This document shows positions 32,179-41,556 of a stretch of 64,000 bases of DNA, one piece after another. A model generated the notes under the pieces. The model was given only the letters and a program-made list of their open reading frames with translations, was not told where the DNA came from and ran no database searches. The position numbers and the translations under genes are program-made. Numbering within the stretch: position 1 is the stretch's first letter; every line of letters starts with the position of its first letter. Source of the stretch: Micrococcales bacterium (GTDB lineage Bacteria > Actinomycetota > Actinomycetes > Actinomycetales > Dermatophilaceae); NCBI GenBank assembly GCA_021287075.1, contig JAJTBD010000009.1, positions 62,001 to 126,000 of the forward strand, in the 5' to 3' direction.

Positions 32179-32757
32179 TCACACCTCGCCGGTCTCCGGG
32201 TCGACTCCCGCGAAGAAGGCATCCTCCGCCTCCTGGCGCGCGTCCACCATGTCGATCACGAACCGCACGAAGTCCTCATCGCGATCCGTGATCGGTGAGT
32301 CTTCGATGGGCTGAGTGGGGTCTTCACCGGGCCAGCTCGTCTGGCGAGTCGGGCGGTCCCGGTCGAGCCGAGTGCCGCAGGCAGCTACCCAATCGCGAAG
32401 CCGAGCGCGGGCGTCCGCGAAGTCGCGGTGCCAGCCGAGTGGCGCGGACCCGTTCTGCTCGGGGTCGTACGCGCACAGCCAGTGCAGATGCAGCGCGGAC
32501 AGTTCCCAGAGGAGTTCGGGGTGACGGTGCCAGTACGGCGGTACGACGCTTGCAGGGAGTCCGTAGGTGTGGCGGAGCCAGTCCACCCAGCGGTTCAGTT
32601 CGAGCAACTCGGCTTCGAGATCGCTGGCGGTCAGCAGATTCCAGTTGACCGGGTGCGGCGGCTCGGGCACGTCGAATCGAGGTGATGCCGGGCCTGCCTC
32701 GGGGGGCATGTCGTCGTGCTCTGGGAAGAACTGATCGGTCATAGCGAAGTCGCTCAC
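32179..32757 (-). CDS. Accessory protein of the element, DUF4913-like
   Basis: A 192-residue acidic cytoplasmic protein. The segment LPASVVPPYWHRHPELLWELSALHLHWL, then GWHRDFADARARLRDW, resembles the DUF4913 pattern found on actinobacterial plasmids and conjugative elements; the assignment is by recollection. Function unknown. The GTG start overlaps the SSB stop; an ATG at 32742 is an alternative. It lies between the SSB and a small protein in the transfer operon. Confidence 0.65.
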   Translation of the reverse strand: MSDFAMTDQFFPEHDDMPPEAGPASPRFDVPEPPHPVNWNLLTASDLEAELLELNRWVDWLRHTYGLPASVVPPYWHRHPELLWELSALHLHWLCAYDPEQNGSAPLGWHRDFADARARLRDWVAACGTRLDRDRPTRQTSWPGEDPTQPIEDSPITDRDEDFVRFVIDMVDARQEAEDAFFAGVDPETGEV

Positions 32758-33191
32758 ATTCCGATGGCGGTCGCGTTGGACCGCGCAGCCTGCTGCGGAG
32801 CGGCGAAAGCCGTTGCGTCCCGGCCGGAACTGCGTTCGCTGCGGTCCACCTCGTAGCGGGTTCGGGCCAAGTCGTGACCGATGCGCGTCGCGATGAACTC
32901 CTCGCCTTCGTACCGCTGGCCACCTCGCTCGTAGGAGTAGTCGCGCACCCGTCCGTCGGCGATGATGTTGTCGCCCTTGGCGAGCCGCTCGGCTCCCTGC
33001 TCAGCAGCACCGCGATACGCGATGAGATCGTGGAAGGTCGTCTCCAACTGCGTGAAGGTGTTGTCGGGCTCCTTGCGGTAGTGCTCGATGCCGACCTTCA
33101 TGTACAGCCGAGCATCACCGCGCTCGGTGTAGCTGAGCTGCGGGTCCGAGGCGACGAAACCGGAAATGGACTGGTGGGTGCGAATGGCCAT
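32754..33191 (-). CDS. Single-stranded DNA-binding protein of the element
   Basis: A 145-residue OB-fold protein: AIRTHQSISGFVASDPQLSY, then ARLYMKVGIEHYRKE, LIAYRGAAEQGAERLAKGDNI and ADGRVRDYSYERGGQRYEGEEF match the strands and loops of SSB. The C-terminal tail is Ala/Ser-rich without an acidic tip. It would coat the single strand during transfer. A GGAGGACGCC ribosome-binding sequence precedes it, and a motif shared with other element genes (caggcaggtgcgc) lies about 50 bases upstream at 33241. Confidence 0.85.
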   Translation of the reverse strand: MAIRTHQSISGFVASDPQLSYTERGDARLYMKVGIEHYRKEPDNTFTQLETTFHDLIAYRGAAEQGAERLAKGDNIIADGRVRDYSYERGGQRYEGEEFIATRIGHDLARTRYEVDRSERSSGRDATAFAAPQQAARSNATAIGM

Positions 33192-33273
33192 GATGGCGTC
33201 CTCCTGAACTCGGGCGACCAGCCGTGCGTGGCCGCTGTGTCAGGCAGGTGCGCTCCCGCGCCCAGGTCCGCGC

Positions 33274-35052
33274 TCAGGAGGCAGGACGACGGCGCAGCAA
33301 TGCTTCGAGTTCGTCGCGATCGCTGCGGAGCTGCGCGGCGTCGGGCCGGGTCGGCCAGGCGCGTAGGTCGGTGACGATGGGTGGCGCTGAGCGCAGCATG
33401 GTGATGCCGGTGCCGAAGGGCAGGGTGCGGATGCGGTCTGGGGGCAGGATCGGGACGCGGCGGATCGAGCGCTGGTTGGAGCGGGTGCCGTGGTCGCCGA
33501 GGGTGACGCTGTCGGTGTACTCGTCACGTTCGCCGATGAGGGTGGAGAGGTCTTGGAGGTTGCGGCTGTTGGATGCGCCGCCGAGGATGATCTTGACGAT
33601 GCTGGCGTCCCAGATTGCGCCGGCCTGGTGTTCGCTCCACCTGTCGCGCGCTTGGGCGAGGGACTGCAGCACGGGCATGGTCGTGATCCCGGTGCCGCCG
33701 CCTTCGGCCATGAGCGTCGGCAGTGACGGCAGCGGTGCGAGGTTTCCGATCTCGTCGAGCGCGAGCAACAGTGGCGGGTCGAGTCGGGCTCCGGGTGAGC
33801 GGGCGGCGAGTCGTCGGGCGGTTTCGATGAGGTCTTCGACGAACGCCGCGACCAGCGATGCGGAGGCTCCTGCTCCGGCCCCTGTTGCGAGGAGGTAGAG
33901 GGTGCCTTGCTCGGTGAGGAAGGTTTCGGGGTCGAAGTGCTCGTGCGGGCCTGGCGTGACGGCATCGAGCACGCGGGGGTCGGCGAGCGCGGGGAGTGCG
34001 AGGGAGACGCCTTGCCAGATGCTGTCGCGGGTCTTGGGGTCGGCGTCGATCATCGCGCCCAGGGAGTCGTCCCAGCCCATCGCCGCGTTCGGGTGCGAGT
34101 TGAGGATGGCGACGGCCTCGGACGCGGCGCTGGGGTCGAGGGTCCACCGGAACAGCTCGGCCGGCTGGCGGCCGTCGAGCGCGGCGGCGTGCAGCAGGCT
34201 TTGGAGTGCGGTGCGGGTCTTGCCTTCCCAGAACCCGCCGGACTCGACCCCTCCGGCACTGAGGCCGGTGGCGGCGGCGAGTCCGTTGGCGCGGATCATC
34301 GCGGTCAGCGGGTCGTCGCACCCGCGAATGGGTGACCATCGGAGCCCGGCGGGGATGCCTTCGGCGAGGTGTTGGGGGTCGAACACGGCGACCGGTCCGC
34401 CCTTGCGGCGTCGGGCGCGGAGGGTCGCGGTGAGGTTATCGGGCCTCGTGCTGGTGGTGACGACCGCGCCGGGTGCGTCGAGGATCGCGTTGATGACGAC
34501 GTGCAGGCCCTTGCCGGAGCGGGGCGGGCCGATCAGCAGGATCGAGTCTTCGACCGATGCCCAGACCTTCGTGCCACGACTGGCACCGAGCAGGTAGCCG
34601 ACATCCTGCGGCGCGGGCGACTCCAAGGAGGGCCGCAGAGTGGCCGCGCGGCGAAGCAGCGCCTTCGCGGACGCTGCGGTCTTGACCTCATGGCTGGTCG
34701 CGATCCCCGCCAGTCGGTGCGGATCGGTCTCTGTCTTGCGCGTGTGTCGGCGCAGCACGATCCACACCCAGACGATCCCGGCAGCGAGCCCACCCAGAAG
34801 CGCCGTGCTGACAAGCCAATAGACGACCGGGTTGAACCCGTCGGCACCGAGCGCGGTGGCTGGGTCGGCGGGGTTGAACAGCACGGCGAGCCCTGCCGCT
34901 GCGCCGGCGTCGGGCTGCGGTGTGCCGGTGAGGAACGCGGTGACGCTCCCAGCGGCGCGGAGAACGAGAGCGATCCCGAACATGCCGATCAGGCCAACGA
35001 GGGCGGCGTTGGTGAGTTCGTCGCCCATGCCCCCGGCTTGCCGCTGGTTCAT
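33274..35052 (-). CDS. VirD4/TraG-type coupling protein (TcpA/T4CP)
   Basis: A 592-residue membrane-anchored ATPase that brings the DNA-relaxase complex to the secretion channel. Two membrane segments lie in the first 100 residues; the Walker A loop is GPPRSGKG (175-182) and Walker B LLLALDEIGN, followed by GGGTGITTMPVLQSLAQARDRWSE as in TraD/TraG proteins. The ATG at 35052 follows the stop overlap with the upstream gene. About 80 bases without a gene separate it from ssb downstream. Confidence 0.9.
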   Translation of the reverse strand: MNQRQAGGMGDELTNAALVGLIGMFGIALVLRAAGSVTAFLTGTPQPDAGAAAGLAVLFNPADPATALGADGFNPVVYWLVSTALLGGLAAGIVWVWIVLRRHTRKTETDPHRLAGIATSHEVKTAASAKALLRRAATLRPSLESPAPQDVGYLLGASRGTKVWASVEDSILLIGPPRSGKGLHVVINAILDAPGAVVTTSTRPDNLTATLRARRRKGGPVAVFDPQHLAEGIPAGLRWSPIRGCDDPLTAMIRANGLAAATGLSAGGVESGGFWEGKTRTALQSLLHAAALDGRQPAELFRWTLDPSAASEAVAILNSHPNAAMGWDDSLGAMIDADPKTRDSIWQGVSLALPALADPRVLDAVTPGPHEHFDPETFLTEQGTLYLLATGAGAGASASLVAAFVEDLIETARRLAARSPGARLDPPLLLALDEIGNLAPLPSLPTLMAEGGGTGITTMPVLQSLAQARDRWSEHQAGAIWDASIVKIILGGASNSRNLQDLSTLIGERDEYTDSVTLGDHGTRSNQRSIRRVPILPPDRIRTLPFGTGITMLRSAPPIVTDLRAWPTRPDAAQLRSDRDELEALLRRRPAS

Positions 35053-35597
35053 GTCAACCGCCGCACCGCGAACGTGCCCGAGATGCGCCCGAGCAGGATC
35101 ACCTCGTGTGTGCCGTCTGGTAGGTCGTTGAGGTCGATGAGCGCGCGGGCTTCGCCGGTTCCGGTGGCGTCGGTGTGGGAGACGATCGTCGCGACGGCGA
35201 CATCCTCGCCAGGCACGAACCCTTCCGCGGTGACCTCCGCCAGACGCGGCAATCGGCGGGCGTGACGACTCCGACGAGTCTCTGGCACCGGGTCCTCGGA
35301 CGGAGCCCCTGCGCGTCGGGGTTTGCGGGTGCGGAGGATGTCGGTGAAGACGGTCCCGTCGCTCTCGCGCACCTCGACCCGGACCGCGATGGTGCGGTCC
35401 TTGGTGATCGCATCCATGAGCGGCCCGAACGTCGCCCGCGTCCACGCACCCGCGTCCGGCGACGGAAACGGTGCTCCATCGACCGTCGCGGCGAGCGTGC
35501 CGTCTTCGGCAACGGTCACGAGGACGTGCGGCAGCTCGACGGGCGCGGTCGTGTCGTCGTCGTTCGGGCATGGTCGGCGCGTGCCAGCGAGGTTCAT
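35049..35597 (-). CDS. Element protein of unknown function
   Basis: A 182-residue soluble protein placed between the VirB4-like and coupling-protein genes, overlapping both by four bases. Sequence features: an N-terminal half with beta-strand pattern (LPHVLVTVAEDGTLAATVDGAPF), an ITKDRTIAVRVEVRESDGTVFTD segment, a basic linker with RRSRHARRLPRL, and a C-terminal strand-rich part. I do not recognise a family; NTPase motifs, signal and membrane segments are absent. The position suggests a cytoplasmic accessory of the transfer ATPases. Confidence 0.75.
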   Translation of the reverse strand: MNLAGTRRPCPNDDDTTAPVELPHVLVTVAEDGTLAATVDGAPFPSPDAGAWTRATFGPLMDAITKDRTIAVRVEVRESDGTVFTDILRTRKPRRAGAPSEDPVPETRRSRHARRLPRLAEVTAEGFVPGEDVAVATIVSHTDATGTGEARALIDLNDLPDGTHEVILLGRISGTFAVRRLT

Positions 35598-37078
35598 CGG
35601 TGGCCTCCCGCTGCGCGGCTGCTGGTGTCGAATAGAGCGAGTTCGTCGGGGTGGAGCTGGTGCTGGCAGACGAAGCTCCTGGCCTTGATCCGCCACAGGC
35701 CTTGGCCGACGCCGAGGTTCGGCAAGAGCTGCTGCTCGGTGCCGGTCAGGCCGAGCGCGGTCGCGGTCGGCCCGAGCTGGTCGGACTCCTGCCGGTACAC
35801 GATCCGCGTCTCCGCATTCGCGAGCAGCGAGTTGGCCAGGGAGCGCATGGCGGAGCCTTGATCGCCCACGTTATCGAGGTCGGTGAGCTTGTGGAAGATC
35901 AGCATGTTCGCGATCCCGTAGTGCCTGGCGAGTCGCCAGTGCGCATCCATCCGCCGCAACAACGCGGGATGGGACATGAGCCGCCATGCCTCGTCGTAGA
36001 TCACCCACCGCTGCCCGCCGTTCGGGTCGAGCAGCGCGGACTCCATCCACGCCGACGAGCACGTCATCAACACCGAGATGAGCGTCGAGTTCTCGGTGAC
36101 CCGCGAAAGGTCGAGAGAGATCATCGGCAACGACGGATCGAACGCGACCGTCGAAGGCCGATCGAACAAACCGGCCAGGTCACCGGCCACGAGACGGCGC
36201 AGCGCATGGCCGACGAGACGGCCGTCCTCGGCCAACCGGCCGTCGGCATCCGCGCTCGGGGCGAGGATGCGGTCAACGACCATCGGCAGGATCGGCACGT
36301 CGTTCTCCCGCACCGTCTGGATCAGGGCGATGTCGATCGCCGTGTGCTCCAACGGCGACAAGCCGCGTGCGAGCACCGTCTCTGCAAGCGCACCGATCAG
36401 GTCACGCCGTCGCGCCGCAACGGTCGAGGCCCACTGCACATCCGACAGACCGCTGGGCCGGTGGCCTTCATCGAGCGGGTTCAGGCGAGTGTTGAGACCG
36501 TGACCGAGGACGATGGCGCGTCCGCCGACGGCGTTGGCGACAGCGGTGTGTTCACCCTTCGGGTCGCCGGGAACGTACACGCGCCTTCCGAACGGCAGCG
36601 ACCGTGTGTAGAGAGACTTGGCCAGCGAGGACTTGCCTGAGCCGACGATCCCGGCCAGCACCACGTTCGGCGCGGTGATGACCCCGCGCGCGTAGAGCAC
36701 CCACGGGTCGTAGACAAAGCTCCCGCCGGAGTACAGGTCTTGGCCGACGAACACGCCATCGGCACCGAGCCCGCCCTCGGCGACGAACGGGTACGCACCC
36801 GCCAGCGTCGCCGACGTGTCCTGATGCCGCGTCAGATGGAACCGGCCCGGAGTGCGCAGCCGCGCAGCGCCAGGCTCGCCGGCCTTCGGCAGGTAGATCG
36901 TGGCGCGCCGCTCGGCACGTTCCTCCTCGGCCTTCGCCTTCGCGGCGGCGAGCGCGGTCTTCCTCTGCTCGGCGTGGAGCCGGGCCTCTGCTCTGCGGCG
37001 CTGCTTGCGGAGCCTCCGCCGCTCCCTCGACGGTGCCACCAGAACAGCGGTGTGCAGCCGCGCGCGATCCTCGGTCAC
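35594..37078 (-). CDS. VirB4/TraC-like transfer ATPase
   Basis: A 494-residue ATPase of the VirB4 class that powers the secretion channel. It has a basic coiled N-terminus (residues 18-60, RERRRLRKQRRRAEARLHAEQ), the Walker A loop GIVGSGKS (143-150), GDPKGEHTAVANAVGG, Walker B RWVIYDEAWRL and a conserved HKLTDLDNVGDQGS segment. The usual N-terminal VirB4 region is absent and may be supplied by the SCO6880-family protein encoded nearby. The GTG start overlaps the upstream stop. Confidence 0.87.
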   Translation of the reverse strand: MTEDRARLHTAVLVAPSRERRRLRKQRRRAEARLHAEQRKTALAAAKAKAEEERAERRATIYLPKAGEPGAARLRTPGRFHLTRHQDTSATLAGAYPFVAEGGLGADGVFVGQDLYSGGSFVYDPWVLYARGVITAPNVVLAGIVGSGKSSLAKSLYTRSLPFGRRVYVPGDPKGEHTAVANAVGGRAIVLGHGLNTRLNPLDEGHRPSGLSDVQWASTVAARRRDLIGALAETVLARGLSPLEHTAIDIALIQTVRENDVPILPMVVDRILAPSADADGRLAEDGRLVGHALRRLVAGDLAGLFDRPSTVAFDPSLPMISLDLSRVTENSTLISVLMTCSSAWMESALLDPNGGQRWVIYDEAWRLMSHPALLRRMDAHWRLARHYGIANMLIFHKLTDLDNVGDQGSAMRSLANSLLANAETRIVYRQESDQLGPTATALGLTGTEQQLLPNLGVGQGLWRIKARSFVCQHQLHPDELALFDTSSRAAGGHR

Positions 37079-37905
37079 AGCACCAACCCCCGCGACTGCT
37101 TGACCGCCGTGATCCTGGTCGGCTCGAACCACGACCCATCCCGCTTCGCCGCAGGCACATCGGCCCGCTCCGGCGCGCCCGGCGACGAATACGACACCAA
37201 GAGCTCCGGCCCGGCCTGCACCGGAGGGGATTCGACCGGTTCGGCTTCCTGGGGCTCTGCCTCCGGCTCGGTGTAGCGGCGCAGGAGAGAGACGTAGCCG
37301 ACGTGCGGGTTGACGACCAGCGCGTAGTCGCCCGACATCGCCACCCTGTCGTTGGTGCCCTCGCCGGGCTCGTCGTAGACGTAGCCGTTCTCCAACGCGG
37401 CCTGCGTGGTCTCATCGCCGTAGTCCCAATGCGCGAGAAAGTCCACCGCATCGACATGCCCCAGCTCACCGAGGATGCGCAACGGCCGGGCGGCCTCCTC
37501 TCCCTGGAGGAACACCACGCTGACCCACCGCGACGGCGCGGCCTCCTCGACGGCGGGCTCGGGGTGCCAGGCGATCCGGCCCGCAGCGATGAACCCTTCC
37601 GCGAGCCTGTCGTAGGCCCGGTCGACGAGGTTCGCTGCCTGCCGTAGCTCTTCCGCAGTAGTGAGCGCGTCCCGCGCTCCTGCTTCGTGGTTGCCAGCGT
37701 CGTTGAAGGCGTGCGCGGCCTTGCGCTCATGAACGTCGGCGATCTGGTCGAGCGCCTGCCGCAGCGAGCGCATCCCCGAAGACAGATCACCGATCACCCC
37801 ATACATCTCGGCGGGCTGATCGAACCCTCGGCTCGCGTGCGCCAGTGCCCGTAGCGCCTCGGATGCCTCCGCGGCGTCAGCAGTCGAATCGAAGAACGTG
37901 GGCAT
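37075..37905 (-). CDS. Element protein of unknown function
   Basis: A 276-residue acidic protein. The N-terminal 120 residues are helical (ADAAEASEALRALAHASRGF, MRSLRQALDQIADVHERKAAHAF); the rest is mixed and ends in a proline/glutamate-rich linker and a short basic tail. No ATPase, membrane or signal features. I do not recognise a family. The ATG at 37905 has a GGGAGGT ribosome-binding sequence. It overlaps the VirB4-like gene, so it belongs to the transfer operon. Confidence 0.78.
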   Translation of the reverse strand: MPTFFDSTADAAEASEALRALAHASRGFDQPAEMYGVIGDLSSGMRSLRQALDQIADVHERKAAHAFNDAGNHEAGARDALTTAEELRQAANLVDRAYDRLAEGFIAAGRIAWHPEPAVEEAAPSRWVSVVFLQGEEAARPLRILGELGHVDAVDFLAHWDYGDETTQAALENGYVYDEPGEGTNDRVAMSGDYALVVNPHVGYVSLLRRYTEPEAEPQEAEPVESPPVQAGPELLVSYSSPGAPERADVPAAKRDGSWFEPTRITAVKQSRGLVL

Positions 37906-37988
37906 GGTGACCTCCCGTGTCAGGAACCGGACACTGAGTAAGTGCGCGGGATCAGCCCACTGTCGGCGCATCTCGGTAACTTTGAACC

Positions 37989-38669
37989 GTGAGCAGTACG
38001 ACCAACACCAGCGAGCACGACCAGACACTCCGCCTGTTCAAGCGGAGAGCGGACGACCTTTTTGCTTGCGCGCTGGCGCAGCGCGATGACTCGCTTGAAC
38101 TTGGCCAGCAACTCCATATGACGCTGCGCGTCGACAAGGAGACTGGCAACACCTCGGTCACCGAACTACGGCAGGTCATCCCTCCGAAAGAGCAGGTCGC
38201 CTACGCACTGACGCTGCTTCGACCCCTCACTTTGAAGAGCGATCGGCTCGCATGGCCCAAGGTTCTCGACGCACTGGCGCAATCCTCTGCGGACGCCGCA
38301 GGAGCCCACGCCGAGAAGATCACCGAACTGCGAACGGCATGGGGGTCGTACCCCGCCCGCCGGATGCGGATTATGCAAGCGCCCATCCACCCGAGCGGCG
38401 CAGAACCGACTGTAGATGCCTGGGACAACGAGATCGCCCGCAAGTTCTTGTACGGCGATTTGGTCCATGGCGACGACAATGCAGAGCTGCTTGATGCGCT
38501 TGGTGACGATCAGGTCGTCTTCTCCGCCGCCGCGATGGCATCAGACGGGTTCCGGCTCGTGAACAACACGTATCAGGTCATGCACTGGCTCCGGTCCGAC
38601 ATCGCCCCGGAGGAAGCCTTCTTCAGCCTGCGTGACTCGCAACAAGATTCTGCCGAGCAGCCCGAGTAG
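37989..38669 (+). CDS. Unknown protein on the opposite strand inside the transfer operon
   Basis: A 226-residue soluble protein, the only plus-strand gene between 30 and 50 kb. It starts SSTTNTSEHDQTLRLFKRRADDLFACALAQRDDS; the body is helical with TLRVDKETGNTSVTELRQVIPPKEQVAYALTLLRPLTLKSD. No known motif, signal or membrane segment. Its base composition is less G+C-rich than the flanking transfer genes, which fits an insertion of cargo. It is divergent from the unknown transfer gene (83-bp gap) and ends six bases from the convergent SCO6880-family gene. Confidence 0.7.
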   Translation: MSSTTNTSEHDQTLRLFKRRADDLFACALAQRDDSLELGQQLHMTLRVDKETGNTSVTELRQVIPPKEQVAYALTLLRPLTLKSDRLAWPKVLDALAQSSADAAGAHAEKITELRTAWGSYPARRMRIMQAPIHPSGAEPTVDAWDNEIARKFLYGDLVHGDDNAELLDALGDDQVVFSAAAMASDGFRLVNNTYQVMHWLRSDIAPEEAFFSLRDSQQDSAEQPE

Positions 38670-38675
38670 TGCTGA

Positions 38676-40145
38676 TTACACCTTCCGGCAGAGCGGGAGC
38701 GCGGCTGCGGTGAACGCTGCAGCTTGCTGGCCGACGAGGAGCCGGGTCTCGCAGGAGGCTTGGATCGCTGCTTGCTCGATGGCGGCGACGGCGGCGTCGA
38801 GTTCCTCGACGGTGGGTGCGGAGACTGCGATGAGGCCGGTGTAGCGGAGGATGCCGTGGCCGGCGGTGAGGTCGGCTTCTTGCTGGAGCACGTCGTGGTA
38901 CTCGGCGGTCTGGGAGGCGTCTTCGATCTGGCCGATCTTCGCGCGCTGGGCCTGGTCGGAGATGTGCTCGACCTTTTTCTTGCGGATGTCGCGAGCAGCG
39001 GCATCGGAACGCATAGGGGTGCAGATCAGCGAGAACGACCGCTGGATGCCGGTCGAGAGCAGCACCGGCGACAGGAATCCCGGATAGACGAGCGACCGCG
39101 GCCACTCGCTAACCCAGAGCACCGCATGGTGAGCGGAGTCGGTGCGCAGCCTGCCCCAGGTCTCGGTGACCGCGACCGGTCCGGCGGTGGCGAGGGACTG
39201 GCCGAGCCTGCCGTGCCGTTCCAGCGTGGCGGCGATGGCCGGGTCGTAGGCGGAGCGCAGCATCACCGCGATCTGCCCTGGTGTCAGCCATCCCGACGGC
39301 GAGAGGTCGGCGGAGCGGAGCGCCGCGACGAGGGTGTTCATTTCCTGCCGCAGCACGGCGGCAGCACCGCGTATCCCGCCGCCCGCGGTCCTGATCTGCC
39401 GCGCGCTGGCCTTCATGTCCAGTGACAGCGAGAGCGTGGTTGCGTGGCGTTCACCGGCGGGTCCGGCGCGGTCGATGAGTTCGGCGTAGGTGTCGGCCGC
39501 CCACGAGCCGTCCGAGGTGCCGTGGGTAGCCCACCATTCGGCCAGCCCGGTGCCGGAGTCGGGGAGGGTGCGTTCGAGGACTTGCAGCGTCGCGATCCGC
39601 CCGGAGCGGCAGACGGTTGCCAGCACGCGGCCCCACGAGCTGACGCGGCGTTCCTGCTCGCCGGGGTCGAGGAGCACGAACGCGGGATGGGTGACCTCGC
39701 ACATCACGGTCAACGTGGCGGCGTGGGGGTCGTGGATCATTCCGGCGGTGGTTTCGGGGTCGGTGTATTCGCGCAGTCGCGCCATGTCGCCGGGCAGGGC
39801 GAGGGTGCCGACGGGGCGCGGGACGACGATCCTGCGCCGGTACAGCAGTTGCCCGCCGGTGGTGCGCCACAGCCACCAGCAGGCGATGGGCAGCCACTCC
39901 ACGATGGGCCGGCCCGCGATGGGTATCCAGGTCAGCGCGGCGGCGAGTACCCAGATGGGGGCGGTGTAGGCGAGCAGCATCCCGCCGCCGGCGTAGAACG
40001 CGCCGATGAGCGTGGCTCCGCCGATGGCGAGCGTGATGAGCTGGGTGAGTGACAGGCCGAGGAGGACGCCGCGGCGGGTGAGGCGGGAGAACTTCACCGG
40101 CACGAGTTCGCCCGCGGTGGGACGGTCGTGGTTCGTGCTGCTCAT
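38676..40145 (-). CDS. SCO6880-family transfer protein (PrgI-like membrane start plus VirB4-N-like body)
   Basis: A 489-residue protein with two adjacent membrane segments near residues 28-75 (LGLSLTQLITLAIGGATLIGAFYAGGGML and IWVLAAALTWIPI), as in PrgI/VirB3-type subunits, then a long cytoplasmic domain without a Walker motif. I recognise this arrangement as SCO6880 family, common beside VirB4-like ATPases in actinobacterial elements. It may be the missing N-terminal part of the VirB4-like ATPase made as a separate protein. It begins four bases after the VirB6-like gene ends. Confidence 0.8.
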   Translation of the reverse strand: MSSTNHDRPTAGELVPVKFSRLTRRGVLLGLSLTQLITLAIGGATLIGAFYAGGGMLLAYTAPIWVLAAALTWIPIAGRPIVEWLPIACWWLWRTTGGQLLYRRRIVVPRPVGTLALPGDMARLREYTDPETTAGMIHDPHAATLTVMCEVTHPAFVLLDPGEQERRVSSWGRVLATVCRSGRIATLQVLERTLPDSGTGLAEWWATHGTSDGSWAADTYAELIDRAGPAGERHATTLSLSLDMKASARQIRTAGGGIRGAAAVLRQEMNTLVAALRSADLSPSGWLTPGQIAVMLRSAYDPAIAATLERHGRLGQSLATAGPVAVTETWGRLRTDSAHHAVLWVSEWPRSLVYPGFLSPVLLSTGIQRSFSLICTPMRSDAAARDIRKKKVEHISDQAQRAKIGQIEDASQTAEYHDVLQQEADLTAGHGILRYTGLIAVSAPTVEELDAAVAAIEQAAIQASCETRLLVGQQAAAFTAAALPLCRKV

Positions 40146-40148
40146 CGT

Positions 40149-41531
40149 CTACTCCTTCGGTGGGCGTGGCGCGGGCGGCGGGGGCTGCTTCGGCGGCGGT
40201 GACGGGTCGGTGCTCGGCGGTCGTGGTGCCGGGCTCGACGGCGGTGCCGCAGGTGAGGCTGCGGGCGGAGGCGGTGTCTGCGCGGCCGCGTCGGCGGCGA
40301 GCTCGCCCTGGGCTGCCAGCGCGGTTCCTGTCTTCGGCCCGGCGGTCGCGGCCCCCTTGGCGACACTCGCACCGACCACGACGCCTGCCGCGACGGGACC
40401 TGCCGCTGCTGCGCCGCCACCGCCTGCTGCAGCTCCACCACCGGCGGCGCCTCCGCCGCTCGCGGCGGGTGCTGGTGCTGGGGTCTTCGGCGGGGGCGGT
40501 GCGCTGCTTCCACTGCCGGAGCCTCCGCCCGTTTTCCCGCCGCTGTTGGTTCCGTCGAGTACCTTCTTCAGGTCGCCGCCGCCTTGGGGTTTGGTCGGGA
40601 CGGGGATCGGGCGGTTGAGGGCGCTCTTGGCGTCCTGTTCGGAGCCGATCGCGTGGTACATGTCGAACCCGACGAACGCGATGAACTTGTAGGTCAGGTA
40701 CGGGGCGAACGCGGCCATCGCCATCAGCACGATTCCCGCGATGGGGTCGCTGACCGAGGCGAGGTCGGCGTCGATTGGCGCGGAGACCTGTGTGATCGCG
40801 ACGAGGAACATCACGACGAGCACGAGCTTGGAGCAGATCAGCGCGACGACGAACATCGCCCACTTCCCGATCCACCCCCGCGAGGCATCCCACGAGGCGC
40901 CCGAGAACGCCAGAGGCGCGAACACGACCGCGACCAGCAGCAGCGCTTTCCTGACGAGGAGGGACAGCCAGACGATCGCGGCGGCGGTGATTGCGAGGCC
41001 GGCCATGAAGATCGTGATGATCGCTCCGACGCCCGGGGCGGCGATGTTGATGCCGACGAGCCCTGCGGCGAGGAGGGCGATTTTGTCGCCCATCGACTCG
41101 GTGGTTTCGCCGGCGGCCTGCACGATCCCGATGCATAGCTGGTCGACGACTTCCAGCAGCAGCGCCGTCAGTGTGATGACCACGAACGATCCGAGGACGG
41201 ACTTCGCCAGGCCGAGCGCGGCGCGGGTGAGTGCGGTGGGGTCGCGGCGGATCAGGCCGGTGATGAGTTGGAGGCAGAAGAAGATCAGCATCACGAAGAC
41301 CGCGATGCCGAACAGCAGGTTGTAGACGGCGATGTAGCCGGGCTTGGTGACATCCACGAGGGTTGTGGTGTCGAAGACCGACCAGACGGCCTCGAACAGC
41401 CACCCGGCGGCGGCACCCATCGCCTGGGCGAGCCAGTCGAACGGGGCCGCGACCAGAGAGGCGGCTCCTTCGCCGACGGCATCGCAGACCGAGGAGATCA
41501 CGGGAACGTCGCACACGCCCATCACGAACAC
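40149..41531 (-). CDS. VirB6/TrbL-like channel protein
   Basis: A 460-residue protein with five to seven membrane segments in the first 300 residues (FGIAVFVMLIFFCLQLITGLI, VVITLTALLLEVVDQL, ALLLVAVVFAPLAFSGASW, SKLVLVVMFLVAITQV) and a C-terminal tail of about 140 residues made of proline, alanine and glycine. This is the VirB6/TrbL pattern of the inner-membrane channel. An internal ATG nine bases downstream (MGVCDVP) is an alternative start. It lies in the transfer operon between a DUF6112 gene and the SCO6880-family gene. Confidence 0.82.
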   Translation of the reverse strand: MFVMGVCDVPVISSVCDAVGEGAASLVAAPFDWLAQAMGAAAGWLFEAVWSVFDTTTLVDVTKPGYIAVYNLLFGIAVFVMLIFFCLQLITGLIRRDPTALTRAALGLAKSVLGSFVVITLTALLLEVVDQLCIGIVQAAGETTESMGDKIALLAAGLVGINIAAPGVGAIITIFMAGLAITAAAIVWLSLLVRKALLLVAVVFAPLAFSGASWDASRGWIGKWAMFVVALICSKLVLVVMFLVAITQVSAPIDADLASVSDPIAGIVLMAMAAFAPYLTYKFIAFVGFDMYHAIGSEQDAKSALNRPIPVPTKPQGGGDLKKVLDGTNSGGKTGGGSGSGSSAPPPPKTPAPAPAASGGGAAGGGAAAGGGGAAAAGPVAAGVVVGASVAKGAATAGPKTGTALAAQGELAADAAAQTPPPPAASPAAPPSSPAPRPPSTDPSPPPKQPPPPAPRPPKE

Positions 41532-41556
41532 CAGCTCTCGACGACGACAGTCGGGG

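Noticed and set aside
35594-40145. A split VirB4 gene caused by a frameshift
   Set aside because: The SCO6880-family and VirB4-like genes are each intact with their own starts and are separated by an unrelated gene, a layout I recognise from other actinobacterial elements.
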